A stretch of 64,000 nucleotides of DNA from NCBI RefSeq assembly GCF_000689255.1, contig NZ_HG964446.1, positions 3,070,854 through 3,134,853 of the forward strand. The letters are read 5' to 3'. A program made the translations under genes and the position numbers. Each line of letters starts with the position of its first letter. Position 1 is the stretch's first letter. Of this stretch, positions 20,670 through 29,272 are shown one piece after another. This stretch comes from Mycobacterium triplex. GTDB lineage: Bacteria; Actinomycetota; Actinomycetes; Mycobacteriales; Mycobacteriaceae. Below the pieces are notes generated by a model, which searched no databases, was not told the DNA's origin, and saw only the letters and a list, made by a program, of their open reading frames with translations.

Positions 20670-20712
20670 CTGGGGGTCAAGTGGTCGCAGGTTCAAATCC
20701 TGTCAGCCCGAC
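20670..20712 (+). repeat. attR (43-bp direct repeat, tRNA-Pro 3' fragment)
   Basis: This exact copy of 17727-17769 covers only the 3' half of the tRNA and cannot fold into one. It is followed by CA, so that the discriminator A is followed by CCA here. This is the presumed original 3' end of the host tRNA gene. Confidence 0.92.
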
Positions 20713-20785
20713 CAATGTCATATATCCGGACATCGGAAGAGCCGAGAACCCGCAGTCGCCGTAACCGCCAGGGATGCAGCAGCGA

Positions 20786-21193
20786 CTACCCAGCCGTTGA
20801 CTGATAGTTCGCCGCGGAGTTGCGCAGCTGCCAGATTTGGGCAGGGCACAGCAGATTGACGGCGTAGGAAACCAGGTAGTTGGCAGCGAATTCGTCGTTG
20901 GGGGTCACGTCGCGCTTCACGTCGCCCATTACTTGGGCGTAGCTGTCGCCTTGGGTGACTTTGTCGCAGATTCCATGGCCGTACCCGATCGCATCGTTGT
21001 TCGGGAAGTTGTAGTGCCGCCGCACTGCCACGTCGTAGACATACTCCACCTCGGGCGCCGGTGCAGCGCCCGCCCGAGGCGCGAGCTGCGGTGCGGCATC
21101 AAAGAGACCGCACACCGCCACGAAAGTAGCGACCAATAGCTTCGCCGACTGATTGCGCGCCCAGCTGCGCCGATGCGTAGGTGTAGACGACAT
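20786..21193 (-). CDS. Secreted DUF732 protein
   Basis: The 135-residue protein has an N-terminal signal peptide (hydrophobic LLVATFVAVCGLF, followed by an AGAAPAP cleavage region). The DUF732-like core contains two cysteines (GHGICDKV and NLLCPAQIW) and the usual IGYGHGICD pattern. Such small secreted proteins are abundant in mycobacteria and have no known function. The ATG at 21193 follows AAGGGA; a GTG one codon earlier is possible. It is the first host gene after attR. Confidence 0.82.
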   Translation of the reverse strand: MSSTPTHRRSWARNQSAKLLVATFVAVCGLFDAAPQLAPRAGAAPAPEVEYVYDVAVRRHYNFPNNDAIGYGHGICDKVTQGDSYAQVMGDVKRDVTPNDEFAANYLVSYAVNLLCPAQIWQLRNSAANYQSTAG

Positions 21194-21308
21194 CACGGAA
21201 TTCCCTTGCTACAAAACCAATTAGAGTATGCGGGTGACCGGCAGGCCGCGGTCCGATCGGCCGAATTCGCAACGACTTTTCGCCAGCGCCACGGTTCTCG
21301 TTCCCTCA

Positions 21309-22523
21309 TCAGCGGTCTCGCGGCAAGCCCAGCAGGCGCTCGCCGATCACGTTGCGTTGGATTTCGTCGGTGCCACCGCCGATCCTCAGACCGGGCGCGA
21401 GGGTCGAGGCACGTCCCCACGCGAAGGTGCCCCATTCGCCGGTGTCGGCCAACATGTTCATCCCGAGGATGTGGCTGGCGGTGTTGATGCAGTTTCGCAG
21501 CAGACGATTGCGCAGCAGTTTCAGGATGGACATCTCGGGGCCCGCCAAATTACCTCGGCGTTCGGCGGCCAACAGGTTCGCGGCGGTGTGTTCGACGGTT
21601 GCACCGAGAACGTAGCAGTCGAGGACCGCGTCAAGGATCGCCGCCGGCAATTGCCCTTTTCTGGCCGCCACGGCGGCGAGGTCGACAAGACGCTGTACGA
21701 CAACCCAATTCGGGTCTTCCGAACTGTTTCCGACTGCTTTGCGTTCGCCACCGAGTGTCGCCATGGCCACACCCCAGCCCTTGTTGACATCTCCGACCCG
21801 ATGGCTGTCGGGTATGCGCAGTGCGTCGATGAACACTTCATTGAAGTGTGCTCCACCGCTCATCTCGCGCAGCGGGCGTACCTCGATCGCGGGGTCATGC
21901 ATATCGGCGACGAACATCGTGAGTCGGCGATGGGGGACCGCATCGTCTCCGGTACGAGCCAGGAGCAAGCCGATGTCGCTGTAGTGGCCCCCCGTCGTCC
22001 ACACTTTCTGGCCGGTGACGACCCATTCGCCGCCGTCACGTACCGCGCGGGTGGACACCGCCGATAGGTCGGAGCCCGCGCCAGGTTCGGAGAACAATTG
22101 ACAGGCGATGATGTCACCGCGCAAGATCGCGGGCACCAACTTCAGCTTGAGCTCTTCCGACGCCGCGGCCAGCAGTCCGGGAAGAATGATGTGCAACGTC
22201 ACGAACAGCGTGTTGAGTTTGGGTAAGCGGTAGAGCTTGCAGGTCTCGTCGAAAATCTCTTGACTGCGTTGGTCAAGTTCGGCGCCACCGTAATCGCGAG
22301 GACCCGTGATCCAAGCCAACCCCTCGTCGAACAAGGCTCGTTGCCACGCGCGCGCTCGTTTGAGTTGCTGCTCTTCGACCGAGCGTTCCGGGCTGTCGAA
22401 GATCGGTATGGTGTCGGGCAGTTCGACGGGGTCCTCGGCCGCGTCGCCGAGGCCGTCGGCGTGAGCATCGAGGAACTCGCGGCATCTTCGCCCGAAGGCG
22501 TCGTGATCGATTGTCGGTGTCAC
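21309..22523 (-). CDS. Acyl-CoA dehydrogenase, subunit of a paired FadE
   Basis: The 404-residue flavoprotein oxidises acyl-CoA to enoyl-CoA. Visible family features are LFSEPGAGSDLSAVSTRAVRDG (substrate and FAD region, about 137-158), the VWTTGGHYSDI segment and the C-terminal GGGTDEIQRNVIGERLLGL. Its GTG overlaps the stop of the upstream fadE, so the two are made together. In M. tuberculosis, adjacent fadE genes often encode alpha2-beta2 heterotetramers acting on sterol or other bulky acyl-CoAs. This pair resembles FadE17/FadE18 in context. Confidence 0.9.
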   Translation of the reverse strand: MTPTIDHDAFGRRCREFLDAHADGLGDAAEDPVELPDTIPIFDSPERSVEEQQLKRARAWQRALFDEGLAWITGPRDYGGAELDQRSQEIFDETCKLYRLPKLNTLFVTLHIILPGLLAAASEELKLKLVPAILRGDIIACQLFSEPGAGSDLSAVSTRAVRDGGEWVVTGQKVWTTGGHYSDIGLLLARTGDDAVPHRRLTMFVADMHDPAIEVRPLREMSGGAHFNEVFIDALRIPDSHRVGDVNKGWGVAMATLGGERKAVGNSSEDPNWVVVQRLVDLAAVAARKGQLPAAILDAVLDCYVLGATVEHTAANLLAAERRGNLAGPEMSILKLLRNRLLRNCINTASHILGMNMLADTGEWGTFAWGRASTLAPGLRIGGGTDEIQRNVIGERLLGLPRDR

Positions 22524-23683
22524 TGGCGAAACCGGTGCTCTGGGAAAATCTGGGTGGCGAGAACATTTTTCAGCACCGGCGGCGATCCTCCCGCCACCAA
22601 CGCCGCCATGGCATCGCGGTGCAGCCGCTGCGCGGCGTAGTCCAGCGTTGTTCCGTCACCACCACACAGGACCATCGCCTCGTGTGTCACTGTGGGCAGC
22701 ATCGTGCAGCCAGACAGCTTGGCGAACGTCGAATCCTTCGCATTGGGAAATCGACCGTCCACGGAACTCGACGCCGCCCGGTAGGTCAGCAGCCGATGAG
22801 CGTCGATTGCCATCCGCATCTCCACCAGGCTGTGGTAGGCCGACTGGAACTCGATGATGGGTTTGCCGTACGCCTGCCGACCTGACGTGTAGCTCACCGC
22901 ATCCTCGAACGCGGCTTCGGCGAGCGCGAGGCTCAGCGTCGCGTTGTGTATGCGTTCCATGTTGAACGCCATCATCAGGTCCGCGAAGTGGCCCGGTCCG
23001 CGAACGACGTTCTCGCTCGGTATCAGGCAGTTATCGAAGTGCACCTCGCCGTGGGGGAGTCCGCGCGTGCCGGAAAAGTGGGCGCCTCTTTCCAATCTGA
23101 GTCCAGGGGTTCCCTTTTCGACCACCACCGCGCCGATGCCGCGGTGTCCCGGTTCGTCGTCGAACCGCACAAATGTCGCGTACAGCTCGTTGACGGGGGA
23201 GCCGGTGATGAAGCGTTTGGACCCGTTGATCAGGTAGTTGTCGCCATCGGGCGTCGCGCTCGTCGTCAGGGCGGTGAGATCCGAGCCGTGCTCCGGCTCG
23301 GTGAGCGCGATCGCGCACGCCTTGTGCCCGCTGACAATGTCAGGTAGGAACTTCTCGCGGGTCGCCTCATGTTCTGCTCGCAGCACGATTGCCGGTCCGG
23401 GGCCGGTCGAGCCGAACGTTGGTTCGGCGACGATCCAGGACTGCGACGTCTTGATCAGAGCTTCCACGACCACCACATAGTCGACGACGGTCAGTTCGGC
23501 CCCGCCGTATTTGGCCGGCATCGTCAAGCCGCACAGGCCCGCCGCGGCCATCGCGGCGGCGACCTCCCCATAGGGAGCCTCATCGGCGCGGTCCCACTCG
23601 TCGACGTGCGCACGCCACGGCTTGGCCGCCTCGGTCGCCCGTGCTCGCAACTCTTGCTGATTTTTGGAAAGTTCGAAGTCCAT
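22520..23683 (-). CDS. Acyl-CoA dehydrogenase, partner subunit
   Basis: The 387-residue protein has the N-terminal helical domain, ALTEPEHGSDLTALTTSA (about 139-156) and the GSKRFITGSPVNEL segment for FAD binding. The C-terminal region, with CGGDGTTLDYAAQRLHRDA, departs from the usual GGTSE motif, as expected for one half of a heteromeric enzyme. Translation starts at an ATG preceded by AAGGGG. It heads a leftward two-gene operon and diverges from the mce operon. Confidence 0.9.
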   Translation of the reverse strand: MDFELSKNQQELRARATEAAKPWRAHVDEWDRADEAPYGEVAAAMAAAGLCGLTMPAKYGGAELTVVDYVVVVEALIKTSQSWIVAEPTFGSTGPGPAIVLRAEHEATREKFLPDIVSGHKACAIALTEPEHGSDLTALTTSATPDGDNYLINGSKRFITGSPVNELYATFVRFDDEPGHRGIGAVVVEKGTPGLRLERGAHFSGTRGLPHGEVHFDNCLIPSENVVRGPGHFADLMMAFNMERIHNATLSLALAEAAFEDAVSYTSGRQAYGKPIIEFQSAYHSLVEMRMAIDAHRLLTYRAASSSVDGRFPNAKDSTFAKLSGCTMLPTVTHEAMVLCGGDGTTLDYAAQRLHRDAMAALVAGGSPPVLKNVLATQIFPEHRFRQ

Positions 23684-23695
23684 CGGAACCCCTTG

Positions 23696-23725
23696 CTATT
23701 TTGGTTACTACTGTACAATATAGAG
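23696..23725 (-). promoter_or_regulatory. Candidate Mce3R-type operator, site A
   Basis: On the minus strand this reads CTATATTGTACAGTAGTAAC, followed by CAAAATAG. It aligns without gaps to site E at 16 of 27 positions. It lies 13-42 bases before the fadE start and in the divergent fadE-mce control region. Confidence 0.55.
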
Positions 23726-23981
23726 CCAGCCGCGCAACGCGACGCCCACCGGGAGGGAGCGAATTGAGGATGACCCGCTTCGGTACCTGCGGTCGGCCCG
23801 CCGTGCTCGTCAGATCACGTCGGCGTAGTCGCAACCTGCGCGCGGGTGCCTACTTATCATGTAATGCCGCAGGCCTTTTCGCTAACCCGCTGCGCTCGGA
23901 CCACGTTCGGGCGGTGTGCCTTCGCCCCCGCGCCAACAGCGCAATGTCGTCTAGGGCCCCTCGTCGAGGTGGGTGCGGACC

Positions 23982-24743
23982 ATGCAGCTAGCCGCGATCA
24001 AGCCCCTGGTCGACATCGGCCGGTTCTTTGCGATGGCCCTGGACACGATCGTGCTGATGTTCCGGCGTCCGTTCGCGTGGCGAGAGCTGCTGGAGCAGGC
24101 GTGGTTCGTGGCACGCGTATCGCTCGTTCCGACGCTGATGCTCTCGATTCCGTTTACCGTACTTACCGTCTTCACGCTGAACATCTTGTTGGTGGAGTTC
24201 GGTGCCGCCGACTATTCCGGCACCGGCACAGCTTTGGGTGCGGTAACCCAAATCGGCCCGCTCGTAACGGTTCTTGTCGTCGCGGGTGCGGGCGCGACGT
24301 CGATGTGCGCCGACCTCGGCGCACGCACCATCCGGGAAGAACTCGACGCACTCAGGGTGCTCGGCGTGAATCCGGTTCAGGCCCTGGTCGTTCCACGAGT
24401 GCTGGGCGCGACGGTGGTCGCGTTGCTGCTGTCCGGGCTTGTCACGATCGTCGGCATCACGGGCGGGTTCGCGTTCTCGGTGTTCATCCAGCACGTGACG
24501 CCCGGATCGTTCGTCGCCGGCCTGACACTGCTCGTCGGTGCGCCAGAGGTGATCATCTGCCTGATCAAGGCCGCGCTGTTTGGCTTGGCCGCGAGTCTGA
24601 TCGCCTGCTACAAGGGCATCTCGGTGGTCCGCGGTCCCGCCGGGGTGGGCAATGCCGTCAACGAAACCGTCGTGTTCACCTTCGTCGCCCTGTTCGTCAT
24701 CAACGTGATCGCGACGGCAGTCGGGGTGAAGGCAACAACGTGA
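23982..24743 (+). CDS. yrbE3A: YrbEA, permease of the Mce lipid importer
   Basis: The 253-residue membrane protein belongs to the MlaE/YrbE permease family, with five or six hydrophobic helices. It carries the conserved loop REELDALRVLGVNPVQALVVPR (about 113-134), which contacts the ATPase. With YrbEB it forms the inner-membrane channel of the importer, powered by the MceG ATPase encoded elsewhere. I chose the ATG at 23982 preceded by GAGGTGG; a GTG three codons earlier is possible. The 298-base upstream region holds site A and probably the mce promoter. Confidence 0.93.
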   Translation: MQLAAIKPLVDIGRFFAMALDTIVLMFRRPFAWRELLEQAWFVARVSLVPTLMLSIPFTVLTVFTLNILLVEFGAADYSGTGTALGAVTQIGPLVTVLVVAGAGATSMCADLGARTIREELDALRVLGVNPVQALVVPRVLGATVVALLLSGLVTIVGITGGFAFSVFIQHVTPGSFVAGLTLLVGAPEVIICLIKAALFGLAASLIACYKGISVVRGPAGVGNAVNETVVFTFVALFVINVIATAVGVKATT

Positions 24744-25594
24744 TTCTCACAGCACAGTCGGTGTTTCCCCGCACCAGCTACAGCGTCAAGCGCTATGCGG
24801 GCGGTTGGAATCGCGTTGGGGTTCAGGTTCAATTCCACGTGCAGACGTTGCGGGGCATTGTCGACGCGGCTACACGATACAAGTTCGAATTGCTGCGCCT
24901 GATCGCACAGATGAGCCTCGGGGGAACCGGGGCCCTCGCGATCATCGGCGGAACCGTCGTAATCGTTGGCTTTCTTACCCTTTCAGCCGGTGCGCTCATC
25001 GCGGTGCAAGGCTACAACTCGTTGTCCGGGATGGGCGTGGAAGCGCTGACGGGCTTCATTTCCGCCTATTTCAACGTGCGCCTGATCGCACCGCTGGTCG
25101 CGGGCATCGGTTTGGCCGCGACGATCGGCGCGGGCGCGACAGCGCAGATCGGCGCGATGCGGATCAACGAGGAGATCGACGCGCTGGAAGCCATGGGCAT
25201 CCAATCGATTTCCTACCTCGCTTCCACGCGGCTGATTTCCGGTGTCCTCGTGGTGATCCCGCTGTACTGTATCGCGGTCCTGATGTCGTTCCTGGCCGCC
25301 CGATTCGGCACGACCTTCATCTACGGTCAATCGACTGGTGTGTACGACCATTACTTCAACACGTTCCTCAACCCGACCGACCTCATCTGGTCGTTTTTTC
25401 AGGCCATCACGATGGCGATCGTCATCATGCTTGTGCACACCTACTACGGATTCACTGCCTCGGGAGGCCCGGCAGGCGTCGGTGAGGCGGTCGGCCGCGC
25501 CGTCCGAAGTTCTTTGGTATCAGCAGTATTGGTCACGCTGTTCGTCTCGCTTGCGATCTACGGGCAGTCAGGCAACTTCAACCTGTCGGGATAG
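24740..25594 (+). CDS. yrbE3B: YrbEB, second permease of the Mce lipid importer
   Basis: The 284-residue MlaE-family permease begins at a GTG that overlaps the yrbEA stop. The family loop is NEEIDALEAMGIQSISYLASTR, and the protein has about six hydrophobic segments, including TGALAIIGGTVVIVGFLTLSA. It heterodimerises with YrbEA in known Mce systems. The next gene starts two bases after the stop. Confidence 0.93.
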   Translation: MILTAQSVFPRTSYSVKRYAGGWNRVGVQVQFHVQTLRGIVDAATRYKFELLRLIAQMSLGGTGALAIIGGTVVIVGFLTLSAGALIAVQGYNSLSGMGVEALTGFISAYFNVRLIAPLVAGIGLAATIGAGATAQIGAMRINEEIDALEAMGIQSISYLASTRLISGVLVVIPLYCIAVLMSFLAARFGTTFIYGQSTGVYDHYFNTFLNPTDLIWSFFQAITMAIVIMLVHTYYGFTASGGPAGVGEAVGRAVRSSLVSAVLVTLFVSLAIYGQSGNFNLSG

Positions 25595-25596
25595 CG

Positions 25597-26985
25597 ATGG
25601 ACAGCCTAATGCCCGGCCACGACCGGCGACTCCACCCGGCGTGGTGGACACTGTTTTTGATCGCCACCGTCGCTGGGCTGGTATTCCTGACCTCGTCGCT
25701 CTACCGCGGAAGCTTCAACTCCTACATCGTCGTCACGCTGATTTCCGACCGGGCCGGCCTGGTAATGGAGCCCGGCGGCAAGGTGAAGATGCGCGGCGTC
25801 GAAGTCGGGCGCGTCAGCCAGATCACCGACGACACAAAGCGGGTTCGGCTGCAGCTCGAGATCTTCCCCGAACAGGTTCCGTTGATCCCGTCCAATGTCA
25901 GGGCGAAGATCCGCGCGACAACGGCGTTCGGCGCCAAGTACGTCGACTTCGAGTACCCGGAACATCCGAGCCCGCAACACATTTCCGCCGGCGAGGTCCT
26001 CAAAAGCCAGAACGTCAGCACCGAGGTCAACACGATCTTCCAAAACCTCGTCAACTTGTTGCACAAGGTCGACACTTCGAAGTTGAACGCGGTGCTGAGC
26101 GCTCTCGCCGAAGGAGTCCGGGGCAAAGGCCAGAAGATGGGCGAGGCTACCACCGCGGCCAACCAAGTACTGATCGCGCTCAACGACCGTAAGACGACGA
26201 TCGACGCCGATTGGCGCGCGCTCAAGGGATTCGGCGATACCTACGCCGCTGCCGCATCAGATATCGTCGCCACCCTCGACGCCGCGACGACAACCAGCCA
26301 GACGATCACCGCCGAAGCGTCCTCAATGGACGCACTGCTGCTCAGCGTCATTGGGTTCTCCAACAGCGGAATCGACCTACTCGCACCGAATCTGGGCAAC
26401 TTCGTCAACGGTTTCAACGTCCTCGCCCCGACCGCCGATCTGCTACTGAAGTACAACCCCGAATACGCCTGCACAATCCTGGGCGCCCAGTTCTTCCACG
26501 ACCACGGCTCGGGAGCCCTCGGCGGAAACGGACGGGCCGTCCAGCTGGACAGCGCATTGCTGTTCGGCGACGACATGTATCGCTACCCGGAGAACCTGCC
26601 CATCGTGGCCGCCAAGGGCGGCCCGGACGGCAAACCCGGTTGCGGCTCACTGCCGATCGTCGACAACAACTGGCCGCAGCGCTATCTGGTCACCAACACG
26701 GGTTGGGGTACCGGCCTTGACTTGCGACCGAATCCGGGCATCGGACATCCGTGGTGGATCAACTATTTCCCCGTCACGAGAGCAGTGCCCGAACCACCCC
26801 CCGTGCGCGGCTTCGGTCCACCCGCACCGGGTCCGGTGGTCCCACCCGGTAGCCCTGCCTACGGGGCGCCCTGGTACGGGCCCGACGGGACACCGCTTGC
26901 CCCCGGTGTACCGCCGCCGCCGCCGGCAGCCGGCGCCACCCCGGCGCCCCCGGTCGGTGCGGACACCCCACAGGGGACCCCGTGA
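25597..26985 (+). CDS. mce3A: MceA subunit of the lipid importer
   Basis: The 462-residue protein has one N-terminal membrane helix (about 16-35), an MCE/MlaD domain (about 40-120, with VKMRGVEVGRVSQI), a helical region that forms the periplasmic needle, and a Pro/Gly-rich tail. Six Mce proteins assemble as a hexameric tube across the periplasm and carry lipids to the YrbE permease. The neighbouring tandem TetR regulator and FadE/EchA genes suggest the mce3 type. A four-base GTGA overlap couples it to mceB. Confidence 0.9.
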   Translation: MDSLMPGHDRRLHPAWWTLFLIATVAGLVFLTSSLYRGSFNSYIVVTLISDRAGLVMEPGGKVKMRGVEVGRVSQITDDTKRVRLQLEIFPEQVPLIPSNVRAKIRATTAFGAKYVDFEYPEHPSPQHISAGEVLKSQNVSTEVNTIFQNLVNLLHKVDTSKLNAVLSALAEGVRGKGQKMGEATTAANQVLIALNDRKTTIDADWRALKGFGDTYAAAASDIVATLDAATTTSQTITAEASSMDALLLSVIGFSNSGIDLLAPNLGNFVNGFNVLAPTADLLLKYNPEYACTILGAQFFHDHGSGALGGNGRAVQLDSALLFGDDMYRYPENLPIVAAKGGPDGKPGCGSLPIVDNNWPQRYLVTNTGWGTGLDLRPNPGIGHPWWINYFPVTRAVPEPPPVRGFGPPAPGPVVPPGSPAYGAPWYGPDGTPLAPGVPPPPPAAGATPAPPVGADTPQGTP

Positions 26986-28010
26986 AGCGATCCCTATCGG
27001 CAACGATGCTGCGGCTGGGAGCGTTCGTCGCGATCTGTGTTTTCGGAATCTTCGGGCTGTTCGCCGTCTTCGGCCAGCTCCGGTTCGACAAGTTGACCGA
27101 CTACAAGGCTCTGTTCAGCAACGTATCCGGGCTGGAAAAGGGAAACTTTGTCAGAATCGCCGGCGTCGAAGTGGGCAAGATTCGCGACATCACGATCGTC
27201 GGTGACTCGAGACTGTTGGTCACCTTCGGCGTCGACCCCGAGGTTGTCCTCACCCAGGGAAGCCGGGCAGTCATCCGGTACGACAACCTGATTCGGGGCC
27301 GCTTCATGTCCCTCGAGGAAGGTGCGGGCGGGGCACGCCCCCTGCATCCCGGCGATACCATCGCGCTGGCCAACACGGTACCCGCACTGGATCTGGACGC
27401 GCTGATCGGCGGCTTCCGCCCGCTCTTTCGAGCGCTGGACCCGAACCAGGTCAATGCCTTGTCAAGCCAACTGGTCAGCGTGTTTCAGGGTCAAGGTGCA
27501 ACCATCGGTTCGTTCCTGTCCCAAACGGCGGCACTGACGAACACGCTGGCGGATCGTGACCGGTTGATCGGTGAAGTCATCACCAACCTCGACACGCTAC
27601 TCGGAGCACTCGGAGATCAAAGCGACCAATTCGCCAAGGCCGTCGACGCGCTCACGCAACTTGTGCACGGTTTGGCCGAACACAAAGACGATGTGGCGAA
27701 CGGCATTGCCTACACGGATAGGGCATCGCGGTCGATCGCCGACCTGTTGCAGTCGGCGCGGCCGGGCCTGCGCGAGACCGTCGTCGGCACAGACAAAGTC
27801 GGGGGTCTGGTGATGGCCGATCACGACTATTTCGACGACCTGCTCAACGGATTGCCCGACGCCTACCGGGTGTTGTCTCGCCAGGGCATGTACGGCGACT
27901 ACTTCAGTTTCTATCTGTGCGACATCGTCTTGAAGGTCAACGGCAAAGGCGGCCAACCCGTTTACATCAAAGTGGCAGGCCAAAGCACCGGGAGATGCGC
28001 ACCGAAATGA
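26982..28010 (+). CDS. mce3B: MceB subunit of the lipid importer
   Basis: At 342 residues this equals the known Mce3B length. An N-terminal helix (about 10-30) is followed by the MCE domain with VRIAGVEVGKIRDI and then a long helical region. The C-terminal part has two cysteines (FYLCDIV and TGRCAPK), typical of MceB. Its GTG start overlaps the mceA stop. Confidence 0.92.
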   Translation: MKRSLSATMLRLGAFVAICVFGIFGLFAVFGQLRFDKLTDYKALFSNVSGLEKGNFVRIAGVEVGKIRDITIVGDSRLLVTFGVDPEVVLTQGSRAVIRYDNLIRGRFMSLEEGAGGARPLHPGDTIALANTVPALDLDALIGGFRPLFRALDPNQVNALSSQLVSVFQGQGATIGSFLSQTAALTNTLADRDRLIGEVITNLDTLLGALGDQSDQFAKAVDALTQLVHGLAEHKDDVANGIAYTDRASRSIADLLQSARPGLRETVVGTDKVGGLVMADHDYFDDLLNGLPDAYRVLSRQGMYGDYFSFYLCDIVLKVNGKGGQPVYIKVAGQSTGRCAPK

Positions 28011-29272
28011 AATTCTTCGAAGAGCGCAATCCCACGATCGTCGGGCTGATCGGGGTCGCCCTGGTAGCAACGGTCGTCGTCGGAGCGTTGCAATACGACA
28101 AACTTCCCTTCATCAACACCGACCGCGTCTATGGTGCCTACTTTGCCGATTCGGGCGGTCTTGCCGCCGGCGACGCCGTGCAATACTCCGGGTTGCGCGT
28201 CGGCCAGGTCAACAGCATTGCACTCGACGGCGAACGTGTGCTGGTCAAGTTCTCCGTTCGTGACGACGTCCGGCTCGGCGATCGCACGGAAGCAGCGATC
28301 AAGGCGCGCGCTCTGCTGGGCGACAAAATCCTGGAGCTGACATCCCGGGGAACCGGCACCCTCACGTCGGCGATCCCGGTTGATCGCACCACATCTCCGT
28401 ACCAACTGCCCGACGCATTAGGCGACCTGTCCGCGACCATCAGTGGTCTGGACACCCAGGAACTATCGAAATCGCTGAGCACACTGGCGGAAACCTTCAG
28501 GGCGACGCCGCCGGATTTGCGGCATGCGGTGGATGGTGTGGCTCGGCTTGCGCAGACGCTGAATTCGCGCGACGAACAACTACGCAATCTTTTGCGCAAC
28601 GCGAGCAAAGTGACGTCCGTGCTCGCGCAGCGCAGCGACGCGGTGGTTCGACTCGTCGCGGATGCGAACCTGCTGCTGGTGCAAGTGCGCGCTCAGAGCG
28701 CGGCGCTGGACCATATTTCGGCGAATATATCCGCGTTGAGTCAACAGCTCCGAGGGTTCATCGCCGACAATCGACACGATTTCAAGCCGGCCCTCGACAA
28801 ACTCAACGGGGTCCTCGCCATCCTGGACAAACGCAAGGAACGCGTTCAGCAGGCGATCAGGTATCTCAACGCCTACGCGATGTCGCTCGGCGAATCGGTG
28901 GCTTCCGGGCCGTTCTTCAAGGCGTACGTCGCGAATCTCCTACCCGGGCAGTTCATTCAGCCCTACGTCGACGCCGCCTTCTCGGACCTTGGCCTTGATC
29001 CCCACACCCTGCTGCCGTCGCAGCGGACCGATCCGCAGACCGGTCAGCCGGGGACACCGCCCCTGCCGCTTCCATACCCGCGCACCGGACAGGGCGGCGA
29101 CCCCAGATTGACTCTTCCCGACGCGATCACCGGCAACCCCGGTGACCCGCGGTACCCCTACCGCGAGCCGCCTCCCGCGCCGCCACCAGGCGGGCCACCA
29201 CCGGGACCGCCTGCCCTCGCGCCAACTCCGCAGCCCAGCAGCGTGCCGCCGCGAGAGGGTGGTCAATCGTGA
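28007..29272 (+). CDS. mce3C: MceC subunit of the lipid importer
   Basis: Starting from the ATG that overlaps the mceB stop, the protein has 421 residues. It has an N-terminal helix, an MCE domain with QYSGLRVGQVNSIALDG, the helical needle segment and a long Pro-rich C-terminal tail from about residue 340. An in-frame ATG at 27995 is less likely. The Pro-rich tail may pass through the peptidoglycan layer (inference). Confidence 0.9.
   Translation: MKFFEERNPTIVGLIGVALVATVVVGALQYDKLPFINTDRVYGAYFADSGGLAAGDAVQYSGLRVGQVNSIALDGERVLVKFSVRDDVRLGDRTEAAIKARALLGDKILELTSRGTGTLTSAIPVDRTTSPYQLPDALGDLSATISGLDTQELSKSLSTLAETFRATPPDLRHAVDGVARLAQTLNSRDEQLRNLLRNASKVTSVLAQRSDAVVRLVADANLLLVQVRAQSAALDHISANISALSQQLRGFIADNRHDFKPALDKLNGVLAILDKRKERVQQAIRYLNAYAMSLGESVASGPFFKAYVANLLPGQFIQPYVDAAFSDLGLDPHTLLPSQRTDPQTGQPGTPPLPLPYPRTGQGGDPRLTLPDAITGNPGDPRYPYREPPPAPPPGGPPPGPPALAPTPQPSSVPPREGGQS

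Larger units (their letters stand above)
17727..20712. mobile_element. Small integrated element in tRNA-Pro, bounded by 43-bp att repeats
   Basis: The 3' half of the tRNA gene, from the first base of the anticodon loop to one base past the discriminator, is repeated perfectly at the right end. This is the classic footprint of tyrosine-integrase insertion into a tRNA gene. The interior (about 2.9 kb) has a truncated integrase and four other small genes, with codon use less GC-biased than the flanks. Mycobacteriophage Giles is known to use a tRNA-Pro site, so a phage or satellite origin is plausible. No structural or replication genes remain. Confidence 0.9.

Noticed and set aside
20670..20712. 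Second tRNA-Pro gene
   Set aside because: Only the 3' half is present; the acceptor 5' strand, D arm and anticodon 5' strand are absent, so it is an attachment-site copy.
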